Origin: Camelus bactrianus
Lineage: Eukaryota > Chordata > Mammalia > Artiodactyla > Camelidae
Direction: 5' to 3'
NCBI RefSeq assembly: GCF_048773025.1
Contig: NC_133558.1
Span: forward strand, 19,946,501-20,010,500
DNA: 64,000 bases
Part shown: positions 27,551-39,905 of the stretch, piece by piece
Layout: each line of letters begins with the position of its first letter
Position numbering within the stretch: the first letter of the stretch is position 1
The notes under the pieces: generated by a model
What the model saw: the letters and a program-made list of their open reading frames with translations, nothing else
Told to the model about the DNA's origin: nothing
Database searches by the model: none
Made by a program: the position numbers and the translations under genes

Positions 27551-28747
27551 GTGAGAAATCTGGGCAGAGGGAGGGAAGCGGGGTGCTCTGCCTAGGATGT
27601 AGGGCCCCCCAGATGCCCCTCTGCACAGAAACGAGAAGATAACAAGCCTCTGCAACAGGAAGTGGGTGATGGATATTTGTGAGGGGAATGGGAGCCACTT
27701 CTGCTTTTAGCCCTCAGCCCCGCTCAAAGCCAGGGCTAGGCTGGGCCCTTAGAGTCTGGCTGGGGCCTCTCCTTGCTCTGGATAAGACTGGGTGGCAGTG
27801 AGGGTTGTGTGCTCTGTTTTCATCCCTTTCTTGCTACTCTCAGGCCCACCAGGCCTCATCTAGGGGGATGTGTTGGATCATGTGCTGGTTGGGAGGGTCT
27901 AGGTGATCCTGGAATCAGAGGTCTAGCCACATTGAGAAGCAGGTCCCCTACAAGTAGTGAGGGCAGGTCCTGGTTGAATCCCTGCTTGGAACAGGGCAGG
28001 AGGGACGCGCAGCTTCGCCAAGCAGCAGCACTTGGGGTGGAGTTGAGATTTCAGGAGCCAGTGGACCAGGAAGGAGCAGGGAAGGCCAAGTGCAGCCCGA
28101 GAGCCTGGGTGGGGAGTGAGGGGCGGGGCGGGGCCAGGCCTCTGTGAGCAAGGGCTGCTCCAGGGTCAGGTCAGGTACAGAGCCTGGGGCGGCCCAGTTT
28201 TTCTAGTTGGGTCTGCAGGTCACCTGGGCTTCCCAATGGGCTTTCCAGTGAGGAGCTATTGGCTCAGGGCCTGGGGAAGGCAGGAGGCTGGGCTGCAGGT
28301 GGGAGGTCAGGGCCTGAGATGCAGGTGCTGGCGCAGGTGAAGCGGCCTGAGAAGTGAGGAGAGAAAGGAGGTGTGTGTGTGTCCATCCCAGGCCTGGAGG
28401 AACATGGAGCCAGGGTCTGTCTGGTGGGCAGCCTGGCACCGGGTCGAGGGAGGCATCTGGACTGAAGTATCCACTCCTGGATCTTGTCCTCTAGTCCTGT
28501 GGACTTTTGTCCCTTGCATGGAGGGTTCTGGAAGCAGGGACAGGTGATGATGTTGAGGGAGGCAGGGGAGGAGTCCAGCCAGGGCGGGGGACAGTGGGGT
28601 GAGCGGGAACAAAGGAGGAGTGTCGCTGTCCCTCGGAGAAAGGCAGAGTCTGATTTTGGAGCAACTGAAGGAGAATCTCTAAGGGAATAGAAAGCAATAT
28701 TCTGCAACCAGTTGGTCATTTATTTATTGGTTTCTCTTTTTTTCCAG

Positions 28748-28985
28748 AGCACATTAGCCTACAAGACCTGGCTCCACACCACCGTAGTAGCCTCACAACT
28801 GGAATTTAAGTCTTTGTAGTCAGATCTAATTCAACTGCGGGAGCTTAGACTCTGCACCTGGGAGGCCTAAGTTCAGCTCCCCACTCTGGTCTGACTGGAA
28901 CTTTCCCTCTTGATACCTCAGTTTCCTCATCCACAAAATGAGAAAAACAGTGTTTATTTCCAAGTGAGGTTCATAGGACTAAAAC
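28748..28985 (+). other. MIC: MIC exon 6, now 3' untranslated
   Basis: After TTTTTTTCCAG the sequence aligns from memory with human MICA exon 6 and its 3' UTR (AGCACATTAGCCTACAAGACC; later CTTTCCCTCTTG and CTCAGTTTCCTCATCC). Because exon 5 stops early, this exon is untranslated. The expected AATAAA reads GAGAAAAACAGTG here, so the polyadenylation signal seems altered; no clear canonical hexamer follows within 100 bp. Confidence 0.75.
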
Positions 28986-31090
28986 TGGAATATATATGAG
29001 GTGCTTCCAGCTGCTCCACACTATTTAACACTATTCTTATTATATTAGAGTAATATATTAAATGGACTGGTTATATTATTATAAATAAGATTTATCTGTA
29101 AATTCCTTCATTGCGGCTCCTCCTGAGGAGACTTATTATAGGTTTCTGGAAACCTGATGTTCCCTTCACCCCCGTCGCGCTCGTATATGCATTACTTCAC
29201 TCTGCAGTATCTTTATAATTTCACATTATAAGTTTTAATGTTCTTTAAACACACATATCTGGTCTATGTTTTATTTCCTGGGTCTGGAAAGGGATATCAG
29301 AGAAGGGGAGGTATATCTCCATGCCTTGAGGCAGCACTGAAAATTCTGCTCCCCCTGACCCCTCCAGCTCCCAGTGACTGACAGAGTCACAACAGAAGCA
29401 TACAGGGCTGGGAGAAGATGCAATGGAACGCCTGGGCCAATGTTCAGGGGCTGACCCTGAGGGGGAAATCTTCCCTGAATAGTTGGAACCCTCATGTGAT
29501 GAAGCAGAGCTGAAGAGTGACATCAGGGGAGGGGACAGGGACGTTGCTTTGGGGTTTCCTGATTATAAGAATAGGGGTCCGTCTGCTCCTCGGGTGAAGT
29601 GACTGCTGAGGACTAAGCTGATGAGAGAGTAAAGGAACATGGAATGTGAGTGAATCAATCATACATCAGCATATCTCTCCATCAGCTCAGAATGATTTCT
29701 GCAAGGCAGGTGGGGAGGTGAGATATTTCTCCACCTGATGCTTAGTCCTTCCTAACTTCTGGTCTTGGGGCATGCGTGTGCATAGTGCTTTTCCCAGTCA
29801 GGACAAACTTAGCCCCACCCAGGTAAAGCACTGATGGCAGAGTGGGCTAGGGGGGACCTCCCACAGACTGAAGGCAGCTGAGGGGAGTGCCTTCTGCAGC
29901 AGGACCTGCCTGGAAGCAAGAGGATGATGAAGGGTCCTAGTCAGGTGCTGTTCCCTCTCTCCCTGGTTCATAAGGTGCACAGTAAGGTGGCTGGGATAAA
30001 GAATTCATTCACGCATCTATTTACCCAGCTTTGTGTATATTGACATATTCTTTCACGTTTTTATTCAGGATTGATGTCATCCACACACCTGTGCATGTAT
30101 GTTTCCATTTGAGTATTCTTGCTTTTTAGTCAATTCTCAAGTGTCATTTGTTGTCGTCAGTTGTCACTAAGCATAAAATTTTATACCCATTCAATTTTTT
30201 TGTGGTTATTTTAATCAAAGGCACAATTGCCTGTAAGTTAAGGAGTCAAATATCTGCACAAGATTTCTCATGAAATATACTATATTGTAGTCCTCTCTGT
30301 TTCCTCTCATTTTCTGCCTTCCCAGAGGGGACCGCTTTCAGTATTTTTCAGCTGATTCCTTTGGCTTTTACTTCCAAATCTCTAAACACCATGCCTTTAT
30401 TACTGCTGCTTGATTTTTCTGCTGCAGCCACTGTCGGTTGCATCACAACAGTGGCTGACTCAATAGTTAATAGTCATTGTTTTCTTTCATTCTTCCCATT
30501 CCTTCTTTTTCCCAGTATATTTAAATGGGAATCATGTTTAGCTGACTCAGTGTTTTCTTTTCCATGACTAATGCTCTCGTATGTAAACTCTACTACTTCT
30601 CACTTTCTGCACAACCTCTTGTTCTCCCTGGAGTTAATAACTGCCTTTGTTTTCGTCTGATTATTTTCTATGTAGCTGTCACTAATTCAACTTTGCCATT
30701 TCTTCTATTTGGATGACTCTTTCAAGAAGTGAGGATACTTTGGGTATTCTATCAATTTTTCCTTCTTGGAACTATCCCTCCTGGGCCCTTCTGACGGGTT
30801 CCCACCTGGGCTGGATTCTTCTACATCTGGAGCAGAGCCATCCTCCTAGGATCTCTCTCCACCACCATCTTGGCAGGGTTGTTAAGTGCAGTGGTGTCAC
30901 CTGGGCATCCTACTAAGATGCAGATTGAATAAGAATGCCAAGGATGGGAACTGTGAGCTTGGTTTTCATGCAATGCTGATTCTGCTGGTCTGTGTTTGGT
31001 AGTTGAGGTAGAAAGTATCTTGCGTCTTTCTTCTGTGTTGTATGTCCAGTTTTCTGTAGTCTACTTCTTTCTCTCTCTTTTTTTTTTTTA
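28986..31090. other. Non-coding stretch downstream of MIC
   Basis: No gene recognised. A minus-strand frame of 92 codons at 29245-29523 has no known family. AT-rich sequence at 29020-29110 and 30000-30700 looks like eroded LINE material. A GC-poor T tract ends at 31090. Confidence 0.4.
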
Positions 31091-31114
31091 ATGGTAAATC
31101 CACATGAATACATT

Positions 31115-31244
31115 AAAAGAAATTTTTTTGTAGGGGAAGGTGATGAGGTTTACTTAATTATTTTTAGAGGAAGTACTGGGGATTGAACCCAGGACCTTGA
31201 GTATGCTTAGCATGTGCTCTACCACTTGAGCTATACCCTCCCCT
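31115..31244 (-). repeat. Camelid tRNA-derived SINE with perfect target-site duplication
   Basis: Antisense copy (GATTGAACCCAGGACCTTG, TTGAGCTATACCCTCCCC). The 14-bp repeat CACATGAATACATT flanks it at 31101-31114 and 31245-31258, which fixes the insertion edges exactly. Confidence 0.93.
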
Positions 31245-31324
31245 CACATGAATACATTTTAATTAATTAATGTGTTTTCTTTTACAATGAGTAATAGGGT
31301 TAAGTAACTTCATCATGGTAAAAA

Positions 31325-31860
31325 AACACATAAGGTAATATTTACCACTTAACCATTTTTAAGTGTACAGTACAGTGGTGTTAAATATTTGCACATTATT
31401 GTGAGATCACTAGAACTCTCTCATCTTGCAAAACTGAAACTCTCTATCTATTGAACAAAAACTCTCCAGGCTTCTCTCCCCACTGGTCCCTGGCAACCAC
31501 TATTATCTTTTCTGTTTCTAAGAGTTTGACTACTTTAGGTACCTTATGTAAGTGGAATCATGCAGTATGTCTTCTGTGACTGGCTTATTTCACTCAGTAT
31601 AATGTCCTTAGACCTCATCCACGCAAATGACAAGATTTCCTTCATTTTACAGCTGAATAATATTCAATTATACGTGTATACCACATTTTCTTTATCCATG
31701 TATCTGTCAATGCACAAACAGGTTGCTCCCGCTTCTTGGCTTTTGTGAATAATGCTGCAATTAACGTGGATATGCACACTTCCTCTATTTTACACCCTCT
31801 CTCATTTTGGTGGAATTAATATTTTAGTGGTTTCTTATGAGCATATTTAAAGTACATGAT
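31325..31860 (-). repeat. Old L1 3' fragment
   Basis: Typical antisense L1M 3' text: TAAGTGTACAGTACAGTGG, CACTGGTCCCTGGCAACCAC, TTTCACTCAGTATAATGTCC. No coding capacity. Confidence 0.7.
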
Positions 31861-32905
31861 AGGTATTTCAAAATGTATTATTCTTTGGCTTGATGGATCG
31901 TTTGGCTAGGTGACGAATTCCGTGCCAGGATTCTTCCTTCTGAATTTTGAAGGCATTGCTCCATGTTTTTATTTCCTCTCTTGAAGAAACAGAGAGAGAA
32001 AGAAAGAGAGAGGGCATGCAGAAATTTTCAGTGTAACAATCCCATTTCAGGCGTGCCCGCAATTTAGGGATTGTGGCAGAGATTCATGGCTACCGTTTTT
32101 GTATTTGTTGCTGTGATAATTGGCATTTAGAGGAAGAAGAAACATCACACAAAGCATGTAAAGGTAAAAATCAACTGGGGTACCAGGAAACAAGACCTTA
32201 AGACTCAGATTTTCCAGGGAAGGAGTTTGGACTTATTTTTTTAATCCCTTGTCTCTACCAGTCCAGTACCAAGCCATGTTTGGGCATGGAACTCTCAGTT
32301 CACTGATCTTGTCATATATTTTTGTCCATGGAAAAGGACAGGACAGCAGCTGAGTGACATGAGTGACTGTCCTCAACTCATCCTAGAGCATGGACCCAAC
32401 GAGGCTTCAGAAGACGGCTCTAGACCTCCTCTTCCCTTAAGTTGATTTGAGACTGAGAGTCACTCCTCTTGAGTTTCCTTTTAAGCATCAGCAACAATGA
32501 CTGTTCTGAGCTACATGGCAGGATGTAAAGACCAGAGTGGAGTGAGAAAAGGTTAGGTTATAGTGTTCACCTGAGCTTTAGTGAAGCTTTGCAAAACGTA
32601 ACCAGGCAAAATGTGACCCATATAAAGGGGTTGTTTTAGCAGAAACACCATATCCAACATTTTCTTTCACCTGGCTCCTATTGCCCTAGAGTCAGAGACC
32701 AGGCACTCTGCTCCAGCTCTGCTGCAGAACAAGATGGTTCCTGCACTGCAAAGCATATCTTGCTGTGTTTCCCTGATTTTCACATGGCTTATTACTGCAT
32801 CCAAAACTCCATCACACTATTAAAGTTGGGTTTGGAGGGAAGTCATTCAGAGAAAAGGTAAAGCCTGTTAAGTATCTTCTCTTCAAGAGGAAGTTAAGAT
32901 AAAAC
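31861..32905. other. Unassigned non-coding stretch
   Basis: No gene, splice-site pair or young repeat that I can support. The stretch 31980-32010 is a GA-rich purine run. Confidence 0.4.
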
Positions 32906-32909
32906 ACTG

Positions 32910-33037
32910 GAGGGGGCAGGGTATAGCTCAGTGGTACAGTGAATGCTTAGCATGCACGAGGTCCTAGGTTCAAGCCTCAGTACCTCCTCTAAAAAAGAAA
33001 TAAATAAACCTTATTACCTCCACTCTGCCCCCAAAAT
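32910..33037 (+). repeat. Camelid tRNA-derived SINE
   Basis: Plus-strand copy: A box GTATAGCTCAGTGGTACAG, then CATGCACGAGGTCCTAGG, and the family tail AAATAAATAAACC followed by TTATTACCTCC. Close to full length. Confidence 0.93.
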
Positions 33038-33588
33038 ACCAATTAACCTTAGACTATTAGGGGAAAAAAATAGCCCTCATTTAAAAGAATTCTGAGTGAC
33101 CATTGAAACAATGGAAACAGTATATACCATAACCATATAAGTTCAAAGTATATGTGGTTGACATCATTGCTTAGGTGATTAACCCCACCTTCATTCCAGT
33201 GGTTGGTCAGGGGTGCCCATCTGATGTGATTCTGGCCAGTGACATGGAAGTGGAGATTTACAGTAGGACATGCTGCTTTTTTGGAAAAAAATAATTTTTT
33301 TTAAGATTGCCATGCAGTTACAGAATTACTTAATACAGAAAACAAGTAAAAGTACTTGTTTTGGGGGGACCCTTCCTAGAGCTTCTGGTCACTAGAAAAA
33401 TGTCCCTAACTCCAGGGACGGAGGCCCCTTGAGCACAGCCTCCTGGAAACTTCTTGTTAGAAGAGGCCGGAATTGGGAAGAAAGGGGAAGGACAGTTCTG
33501 AACAGACACTTGAGTGACACCGAAACCTTCCCGGACCCCTGGAAATGCCCCAGCCTCCTGCCTGAGGACCTCATTGAACCCCACTCAC

Positions 33589-33658
33589 CAGTGGTGGTAC
33601 CCAGGGGTGAAAAAAAGGCAGCGCTGGACAGAAGCAGGAGGACGTGGTCCAGCCACGT
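33589..33658 (-). pseudogene. Orphan MIC exon 1 with lost start codon
   Basis: Exactly 70 nt, like MIC exon 1, ending in ACTG and the donor GTGAGTGGGG that also follows the functional exon 1. It encodes TWLDHVLLLLSSAAFF... The position of the initiator ATG reads ACG. No exon 2-6 follows on the minus strand. The GC-box promoter seen in front of the functional copy is missing. Non-functional as a MIC start. Confidence 0.8.
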
Positions 33659-34136
33659 GACCACGATTTTGTTTTAGAACTGCCTGAGCAGCGGAGATGC
33701 TGCTTTAGAAAATTAACTAAAACATCTGATTTGAATTTCTCCAGCTAAAAAAGAAAATCTAGACTCTTCTAATTAAATCAGAAGGAGGAAATAACTTGCG
33801 TTAAAAAAAAATCAGAAGGAGGGCTTCTCTTGTAGGCCCTTGAGCCCTGCCAAATGAACAGACAAAATGAGTCAGGGAGAAGTCAGTGGGCTGGGCCTAG
33901 TACCAGAGCCACCGGAGAAAAATGAAAGCTGGGCAAGCTTTTTTTTTCTTTTGGAAGATTTCTCCTCTTTTTTTTTTTTTGTTGTTGTTGTTGTTGTTGG
34001 AAACTTTTTCCCCTTCTTGGTTTGTTTGTTTAAGCTTTCTCCTGTTTTTCCTTTTTTTAAACACCTTATTGTGGTATGATTGCTGTACAGTAAACTATGC
34101 ATATTTCAGATTGGGAAAACTTTTTTGTTTTAAGAA

Positions 34137-34620
34137 TCCCACGGAGGTGTGACTGGGGCTGAGTGCAGTCAAAAGCCGCAGGGAAGGGCTCTGAGCAGCT
34201 AAGTGTTAGCAGCCCAACCTCAGAAGCACCCAGATCACTGCCACTCTCCCCAGTAAAGGAGATTCCTCGCCAGGAGCAGCTCTGGTCTCACCAAGCTCCT
34301 CTAGAGACAGCCACCTGGCTGGTCTTTCACTGCTTCTTCATTCCCAGTGTTGGCTCCCACAGCCCCTCCCTCAGCTACACACAGCAACATTATTGGCAGG
34401 GTCACTGGGGATCAGGTTTGTAGACCTATTGGCAGATTTCAGCCACCTCTGCCTCTCAGAAACCACTTCCCCAGTTGCCTCACTCTCCTAGATGTTACCA
34501 CCATTATGATCTCCTCCTTCTCTTCCCAATGACTCCAAGACCCAGCCAGGTCTCCTTTCCTGTAGCCTCATCCGGTAAGTATCGGACTTACCCAGAGCCA
34601 CCTCTAGATTCAGCCCCCGC
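34137..34620 (+). other. Open stretch between orphan MIC exon 1 and the near-identical block
   Basis: Plus-strand open frames (34163-34423 and 34475-34660) run through sequence absent from the left arm. Ends with a donor-like TCCGGTAAGTATC at 34570-34583. No family resemblance; origin unknown. Confidence 0.3.
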
Positions 34621-34636
34621 AGCGGGGTGGTGGGGG

Positions 34637-35217
34637 GGACAGGGATCACAAGCCCAGTGAGGCCACTCCCCATGATCCACTCCAGCGCCAACCTCTCTCC
34701 AGACACCCTTTCCAACCTGCCTCAGGACATCTGCACCTCTGGGGCCACCTGCCCCTCAAATCCAGCAGGTCTACAAGCAGACTCTACACCTCCCAGCACA
34801 CCAGCCTCTCCCTGTCCCCCTAGTTCTCTGGCAACACCACCAGCTTGGTCCCCTCTGATCCCTTTCCCCCTGCCTTTCTTGGACTCACCATCAGCTTCCC
34901 CAACCCCTGTTCCATCCCACAGCAGCTACCTTAGTCCAGGCTTTCATCTACTTCAGCCTAGAGAACCGCAAAGGTCTCCTAAACCTGTACCTGTCCCCAG
35001 TTATAACCGTGATGCCCAAGCCATCCACAGCTGCCCCGTCTGCAGATATAACACATAATGCCTCTGCTCCCTCACTGATGCCCCAGCTGCCACAACCAGC
35101 TGTCTGGTATCACCCCCCACTTCTCTGGTGATATCTTCCCTGGGTTGCAGTAGAAGTGGCCCATCTCCTTAACTTGTCCCACCAGGATGCCACTGCTTCT
35201 GCATCACCCTCCCATGG
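34637..35217 (+). repeat. Near-identical block shared with 21126-21705
   Basis: Right-arm partner of the near-identical block, in opposite orientation. The plus strand is open from 34627 to 35058, Pro/Ser-rich. Homology continues on both sides at clearly lower identity. Confidence 0.85.
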
Positions 35218-35503
35218 ACTATTCTCTGCCTTCAACCCATCAGAACTGCACATCCTACAAGATCATCCCAATTACATAGTGAGATTGGTGGTAAAACCTT
35301 GGGATTATCTTAAAAATCACTTAACTGTAACTTTAAAATGGTGAACTATGTGATATATGAACTGTATCTTGATAATAATACAATAACAATAATGCTATCC
35401 TGTAAACCTCCTTCTACTGAAAGTTGTGCCAACACACATCTCTTAGTCTTTGGAATACCTACACTATGGTCCTCAAATTTGGCTGCTTATTAAAACCAGC
35501 TGG

Positions 35504-36050
35504 ACACTACAACAGCCAAGACATGGAAGCAACCTAAATGTCCATTGACAGATGATTAGATAAAGAAGATGTGATATATACATACAATGGAATACTACTC
35601 AGTCATAAAAAGAATGAAATAATGTCATTTGCAGCAACATAGATGAACCTAGAGATTCTCGTATCAAGTGAAGTAAGTCAGAAGTAGAAAGATAAATATC
35701 ATATGCTATTACTTATATGTGGAATCTAAAAAATGACACAAATGTATTTATTTACAAAACAGAAACAGACTCACAGACATAGAAAACAAACTTATGGTTA
35801 CCAAGGGGGAAGGGGTGGGGTTTGGGATAAATTAGAAGTTTGGGATTAGCGAACTACTGTATGTAAAATACATACACACACACACACAAATAGATAAACA
35901 AGGTCCTATTGTATAGCACAGGGAACTATATTCAATATCTTATAATAACCTATAATGAAAAAGAATATATATATATATATAACTGAATCTCTTTGCTGTA
36001 CAACAGAAATTAAAACAACATAGTAAATCAACTATCCTTCAAAGAAAACA
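35504..36050 (+). repeat. Young L1 3' end, right arm only
   Basis: L1 ORF2 end and 3' UTR (GGAAGCAACCTAAATGTCC, GGAATACTACTCAGTCATAA, CTCACAGACATAGAAAACAA) with (CA)n and (TA)n at 35874-35888 and 35966-35980. Flanked by the 12-bp repeat AAAACCAGCTGG (35492-35503 and 36051-36062). It splits the MER5A of the right arm and is absent from the left arm. Confidence 0.92.
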
Positions 36051-36062
36051 AAAACCAGCTGG

Positions 36063-36210
36063 AGAGTTTTTATCACCTGTATGCCCAGGCCATGGCCAAA
36101 ACCAATTGAATCCCTTGGGTTGGACCCAGACCTCCAAATCTTTTAAAGCTCCCTTAGGTGATTCTAATGCACTGGCAAGTCTTAGAACCACTGGTCCAGC
36201 CCATAATTTG
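36063..36210 (-). repeat. MER5A-type hAT DNA transposon, right arm copy
   Basis: Reverse-complement counterpart of the left-arm MER5A (GCCATGGCCAAAACCAATTG, AAGTCTTAGAACCACTGG). Its first part lies at 35460-35503, before the L1. Confidence 0.7.
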
Positions 36211-38560
36211 AACCTAATGGTACCCAGCATGCCCTGCTTTGAACCCCATATGACCATCATATACTCCCCCCATTAGGCAATGAGCCACTCCAGGACCAGG
36301 AACTGTGTTCATTTCATCTTTGTCTTCCTACAAATGCTTCTTCAAGTTGAACTCTGCCTATCATTACTAAGCATTCCGCTAAGACCCCTATCCTACACTT
36401 TTTCTGTGGATGGAAATGTCATGCATCAGGAAGTTCTAACCATTTCTTAGATTTTACATCCATTTTTAATAGTTAATTACTTTGAGCATCATAATTTATT
36501 TAGCCAGTCAGGGATTGGGTCCTGTCCCCATTCTCAGCTAAAGATAAGAAGGATAGTGAGATATAGAGAGGCAGATGGAACCCAGGTCTCCTGACAGCGG
36601 GTCCCAAGCCCCTTGCTCCACGATGTCAACCCTCACTGGAGGACTTCTAGCTGTGGCAGTGCCAGAAAACTGTGTCATTCAGTTCATCCCACCAAAAAAA
36701 AAAAAGACTCAATACTTTAATATTAATAATATGCCAGATTTGTTGCACAGCATCTAGAGATGATTGTAATCAGAGATAAAGCCAATGTTATTCATTCTGG
36801 GGTGGAAGAGGCCCTGATGGTACAGGGTTCAGGGTTGGGGCTGCTCCCCGCCCCACCCACCCTCCCCTCCCAGGTTGTCTTTTGTACAAAGTGTTTTCCC
36901 TGCCCCACATGCTCCTTCCAGCCCCCTCTGCTCTACCCCATAAAAGGCATTTTTCTCCCTCCACTGTCACCTTTGTACCCCTGGACTCACAAACATAGTG
37001 GCGTCTTTATCTCCGCATATTTTTGGCTTCACCGCTGAGTCCGGAAATGAAACTGAGCGGATGTCCACATCACCGAAGGCGGGACTTCGCAGGGAGGCCC
37101 TGGAGTTTTTTCAAGTCTGCGGGGCCAGAATTCACAGGGAGGACAGGAAATCACTCATTCCCCAAACCTTGAAGGAAATAAAAGTTGTTCACTGTTATAA
37201 AAGAATAATTCAATAAAGGAACTTATGTGCAAGTTGGGAGGGGAGCGAGCTGCATTTAGGTTTCTGGTTCTCAAACTGCCGGTTGTGAAAAAGAAGACCT
37301 GCCTGAATTCGGAGTCGGTAGAGCCGGAAGAAGGACCTGGAATCAGACTCATTTTAAACAACATCCGGGTTTATTCTGAGACGTGTTTATGAGGAAATGC
37401 TTCTTCCAGCCACCGCCCCTACCCACACTGACCCACTCACCCCCATCCCGGGCCCCACCCTTCGAGTCTAAGAACAAAAACGACTTCCTGTATTCCCCCA
37501 GCCTCTCGTTCCCACCCCAGGAAGCAAGGGGTCCCTTCGGAGAGTCCCCTTTGAATCCGTCTCTGCTTGTCTGGTTGAAAATCAATGACTAAGAATCCAG
37601 GAAATAACCACCGAGGTTCTGCCTACTCCTGTGGGGAACGTAATTTAGACCTGGTGTGACTTCCATCTAAGACTGGAGTGACTTCACTGAAAGGATCCAA
37701 TAACAGCGGGTCCAGGCATAGCTTACAAATTGCCCTGGCGACGTCTACTCGCCTGTGGGTACCTGACCTGTAGGTGGACGCAGTCACCTGCGTTAGCTGG
37801 TGGGGCTCCAGTGTGCAAGGGATAAGATGTAAATGAGACTGGAAAAGGGGGGAAAGGGAGGGAGAAAGTGTTGAAGAAAGGAAGCGTGAAGAACAAGGAT
37901 GAAAAAAGCTACAGGGGAAATCTAATTTTAAAGTTTTTTTTTATTATTTCTAACTTTTGTATTTATTATCTAATTCTGTCATTTATTAAAATGTATCATA
38001 ACTGCTCTCCCTCTGAATACACAGACAGCTATTACTCTTATTGCCGGACCCCTTGAGAGTAAGTTGCAGACATGGGGACTCTACTTCCAGATGTGCAGGG
38101 TGTAAGCTCTTAGCAACAAGAACAAGGTGTTTTCTTTGGTTGGTTGGTTTACATAACCAAAGTACAGATTCCAAAGAGGACGATGGTTTTAAAACCGACT
38201 TGGTTGGGACACACTTTACATACACTATAATGTATCTATTTGAAATGCACAGCTGGTTGAGTTCTGGCATTTTATACATCGATGTCACCATTACCACAGT
38301 GAAGATAAAGAACATTTCCATTGTCCCCAAAAGAAAGGTCATATGATAAAATTCTAAGTGGCCATTTTAAGGAGTAAAATAGATTTTAATATATTGCTAT
38401 GAAAAGATGTGTCCAGTAGACTTTTAAGCTTCTTTAAAAGGTTGAGAACATACTGAATAATAACGCCACTGAGATCACTTACAATTTTTTTTTTCTTAAA
38501 TAAGGGAAAACCTGGAATATTTCTCAGCAATGTTTTTGACCGCTGAGCTGGGGAGGAGGG

Positions 38561-39070
38561 AATATGTCAAAGTTAAGGCACCACAAAACAACCGAGTTTC
38601 TGTTGCCTTTTTCTATTTTTAGCTTTTTCTTAGTCGCTGTAAATACTCCATGATTTTCCTGGGTTCTGATAGACTTGATTCTGACTGTTGTTACTAGTTT
38701 TTTCATTGTTCTATGTGAGCACAAGTCTTTCAAGTTCCCTAAACCACTATTTTCTCTGATGTCATCCCCTTCAAATTTTTTTAATTGTGCTTTTGCATCA
38801 CCATACCTGGTCTTTTAAGGACTTGCAGGAATAGCTGGAATAGCTATTTTTATACTGGGTACTTTAGTAGCTATTTTATTCTGGCTACTGTGTATACAGA
38901 CTGGAATCTGAGTAAAAAGAATCAAGGTCTCTCCATCTTCATGGATGATATAGCCTAGGTAGGTGTAGGAGGCTGTGTGAAGAAATTATAACACAACATA
39001 TTAAGTATTTTATTTATCTTACAACTGTGCTTTTAACTCCACATTTATATTTTATACAGTATTTTTTAGA
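38561..39070. other. Unassigned AT-rich stretch
   Basis: No gene or recognisable repeat. Homology with the left arm fades here. Confidence 0.4.
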
Positions 39071-39073
39071 GTC

Positions 39074-39205
39074 TTTTTTTTTTTTGAGGGGGGTGGTAAT
39101 TACGTTTATTTATTTATTTATTCTTAGAGGAGGTACTGGGGATTGAACCCAGAACCCCATGCATGCTAAGCATGTGCTCTAGCACTTGAGCTATATCCTC
39201 CCCCA
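39074..39205 (-). repeat. Camelid tRNA-derived SINE
   Basis: Antisense copy: TTAGAGGAGGTACTGGGGAT, GATTGAACCCAGAACCCC, TTGAGCTATATCCTCCCCC. CAGTATTTT occurs on both sides, a likely target-site duplication. Confidence 0.92.
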
Positions 39206-39719
39206 GTATTTTATACAGTGTTAATTTACATGCACTTAATCATTACCAATTAATTTATCTGCTTGCTTTTATACCTCTATGACCTCATAAACATCTTTAG
39301 AGTAGATATTTTACTACTAAATCAACAATTTTATTTATATAAAAATATTTTTTTAACTTATACTTGAAAGAGAGATTTCTCAGTCTCAAATTCCTAGTTT
39401 GATTTTGCTTTCTTCACCTTTGACGATGTTATTTCATTGTCTTCTGGCTGTCATTCCTGACAGGAAGAAGCCACAATCTAAACATAGTTCCTTTCTAGAT
39501 CTGTTTTTCTTCTGCGGCTACTTTTAAGATTATCATTTGTCCTTATCATCTGATGTTCCCGTGAAATATGTATGACTCAGTGTGGATCTCTTTTCATTCT
39601 TATCACTCTGTATACATTTCCTTAATCCTTAGCCATCATCTCTTATACAATGCTTCCCTCCACATACTCCCCTTTCACCTTTTAGGACTTTAAACAATGT
39701 TATACTTCTTCACTGAATC

Positions 39720-39905
39720 ACCATATATGATGTAGCAGGCAGAATAACAGCCCCACAAATATGTCCAAGCTCTAATCACTGGAACCTATGAATATGTTAC
39801 CATACACAGCAAAAAGGGTTTTGTAGATGTGACTAAAGGCATGAATGGAGAATATCTTGACTATTGGGGTGAATGCCTAATCTTTTAATGGGTCCTTAAA
39901 AAGAG
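39720..39905 (+). repeat. Old mammalian interspersed repeat, family not assigned
   Basis: Text such as GGAACCTATGAATATGTTACC and TTTTGTAGATGTGACTAA recurs widely in mammalian genomes. I cannot name the family with confidence. Confidence 0.5.

Larger units (their letters stand above)
33360..38560 (-). repeat. Right arm of the MIC inverted duplication
   Basis: Reverse-complement homologue of 18190-22545; longer because of an L1 insertion (35504-36050) and about 800 extra bp between MIC exon 1 and the near-identical block (33660-34636). The inner ends of both arms stop at the same place (CTAGTGACC/GTGACTAGG then unrelated sequence), about 10.8 kb apart. That spacer carries MIC exons 2-6. Confidence 0.85.
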
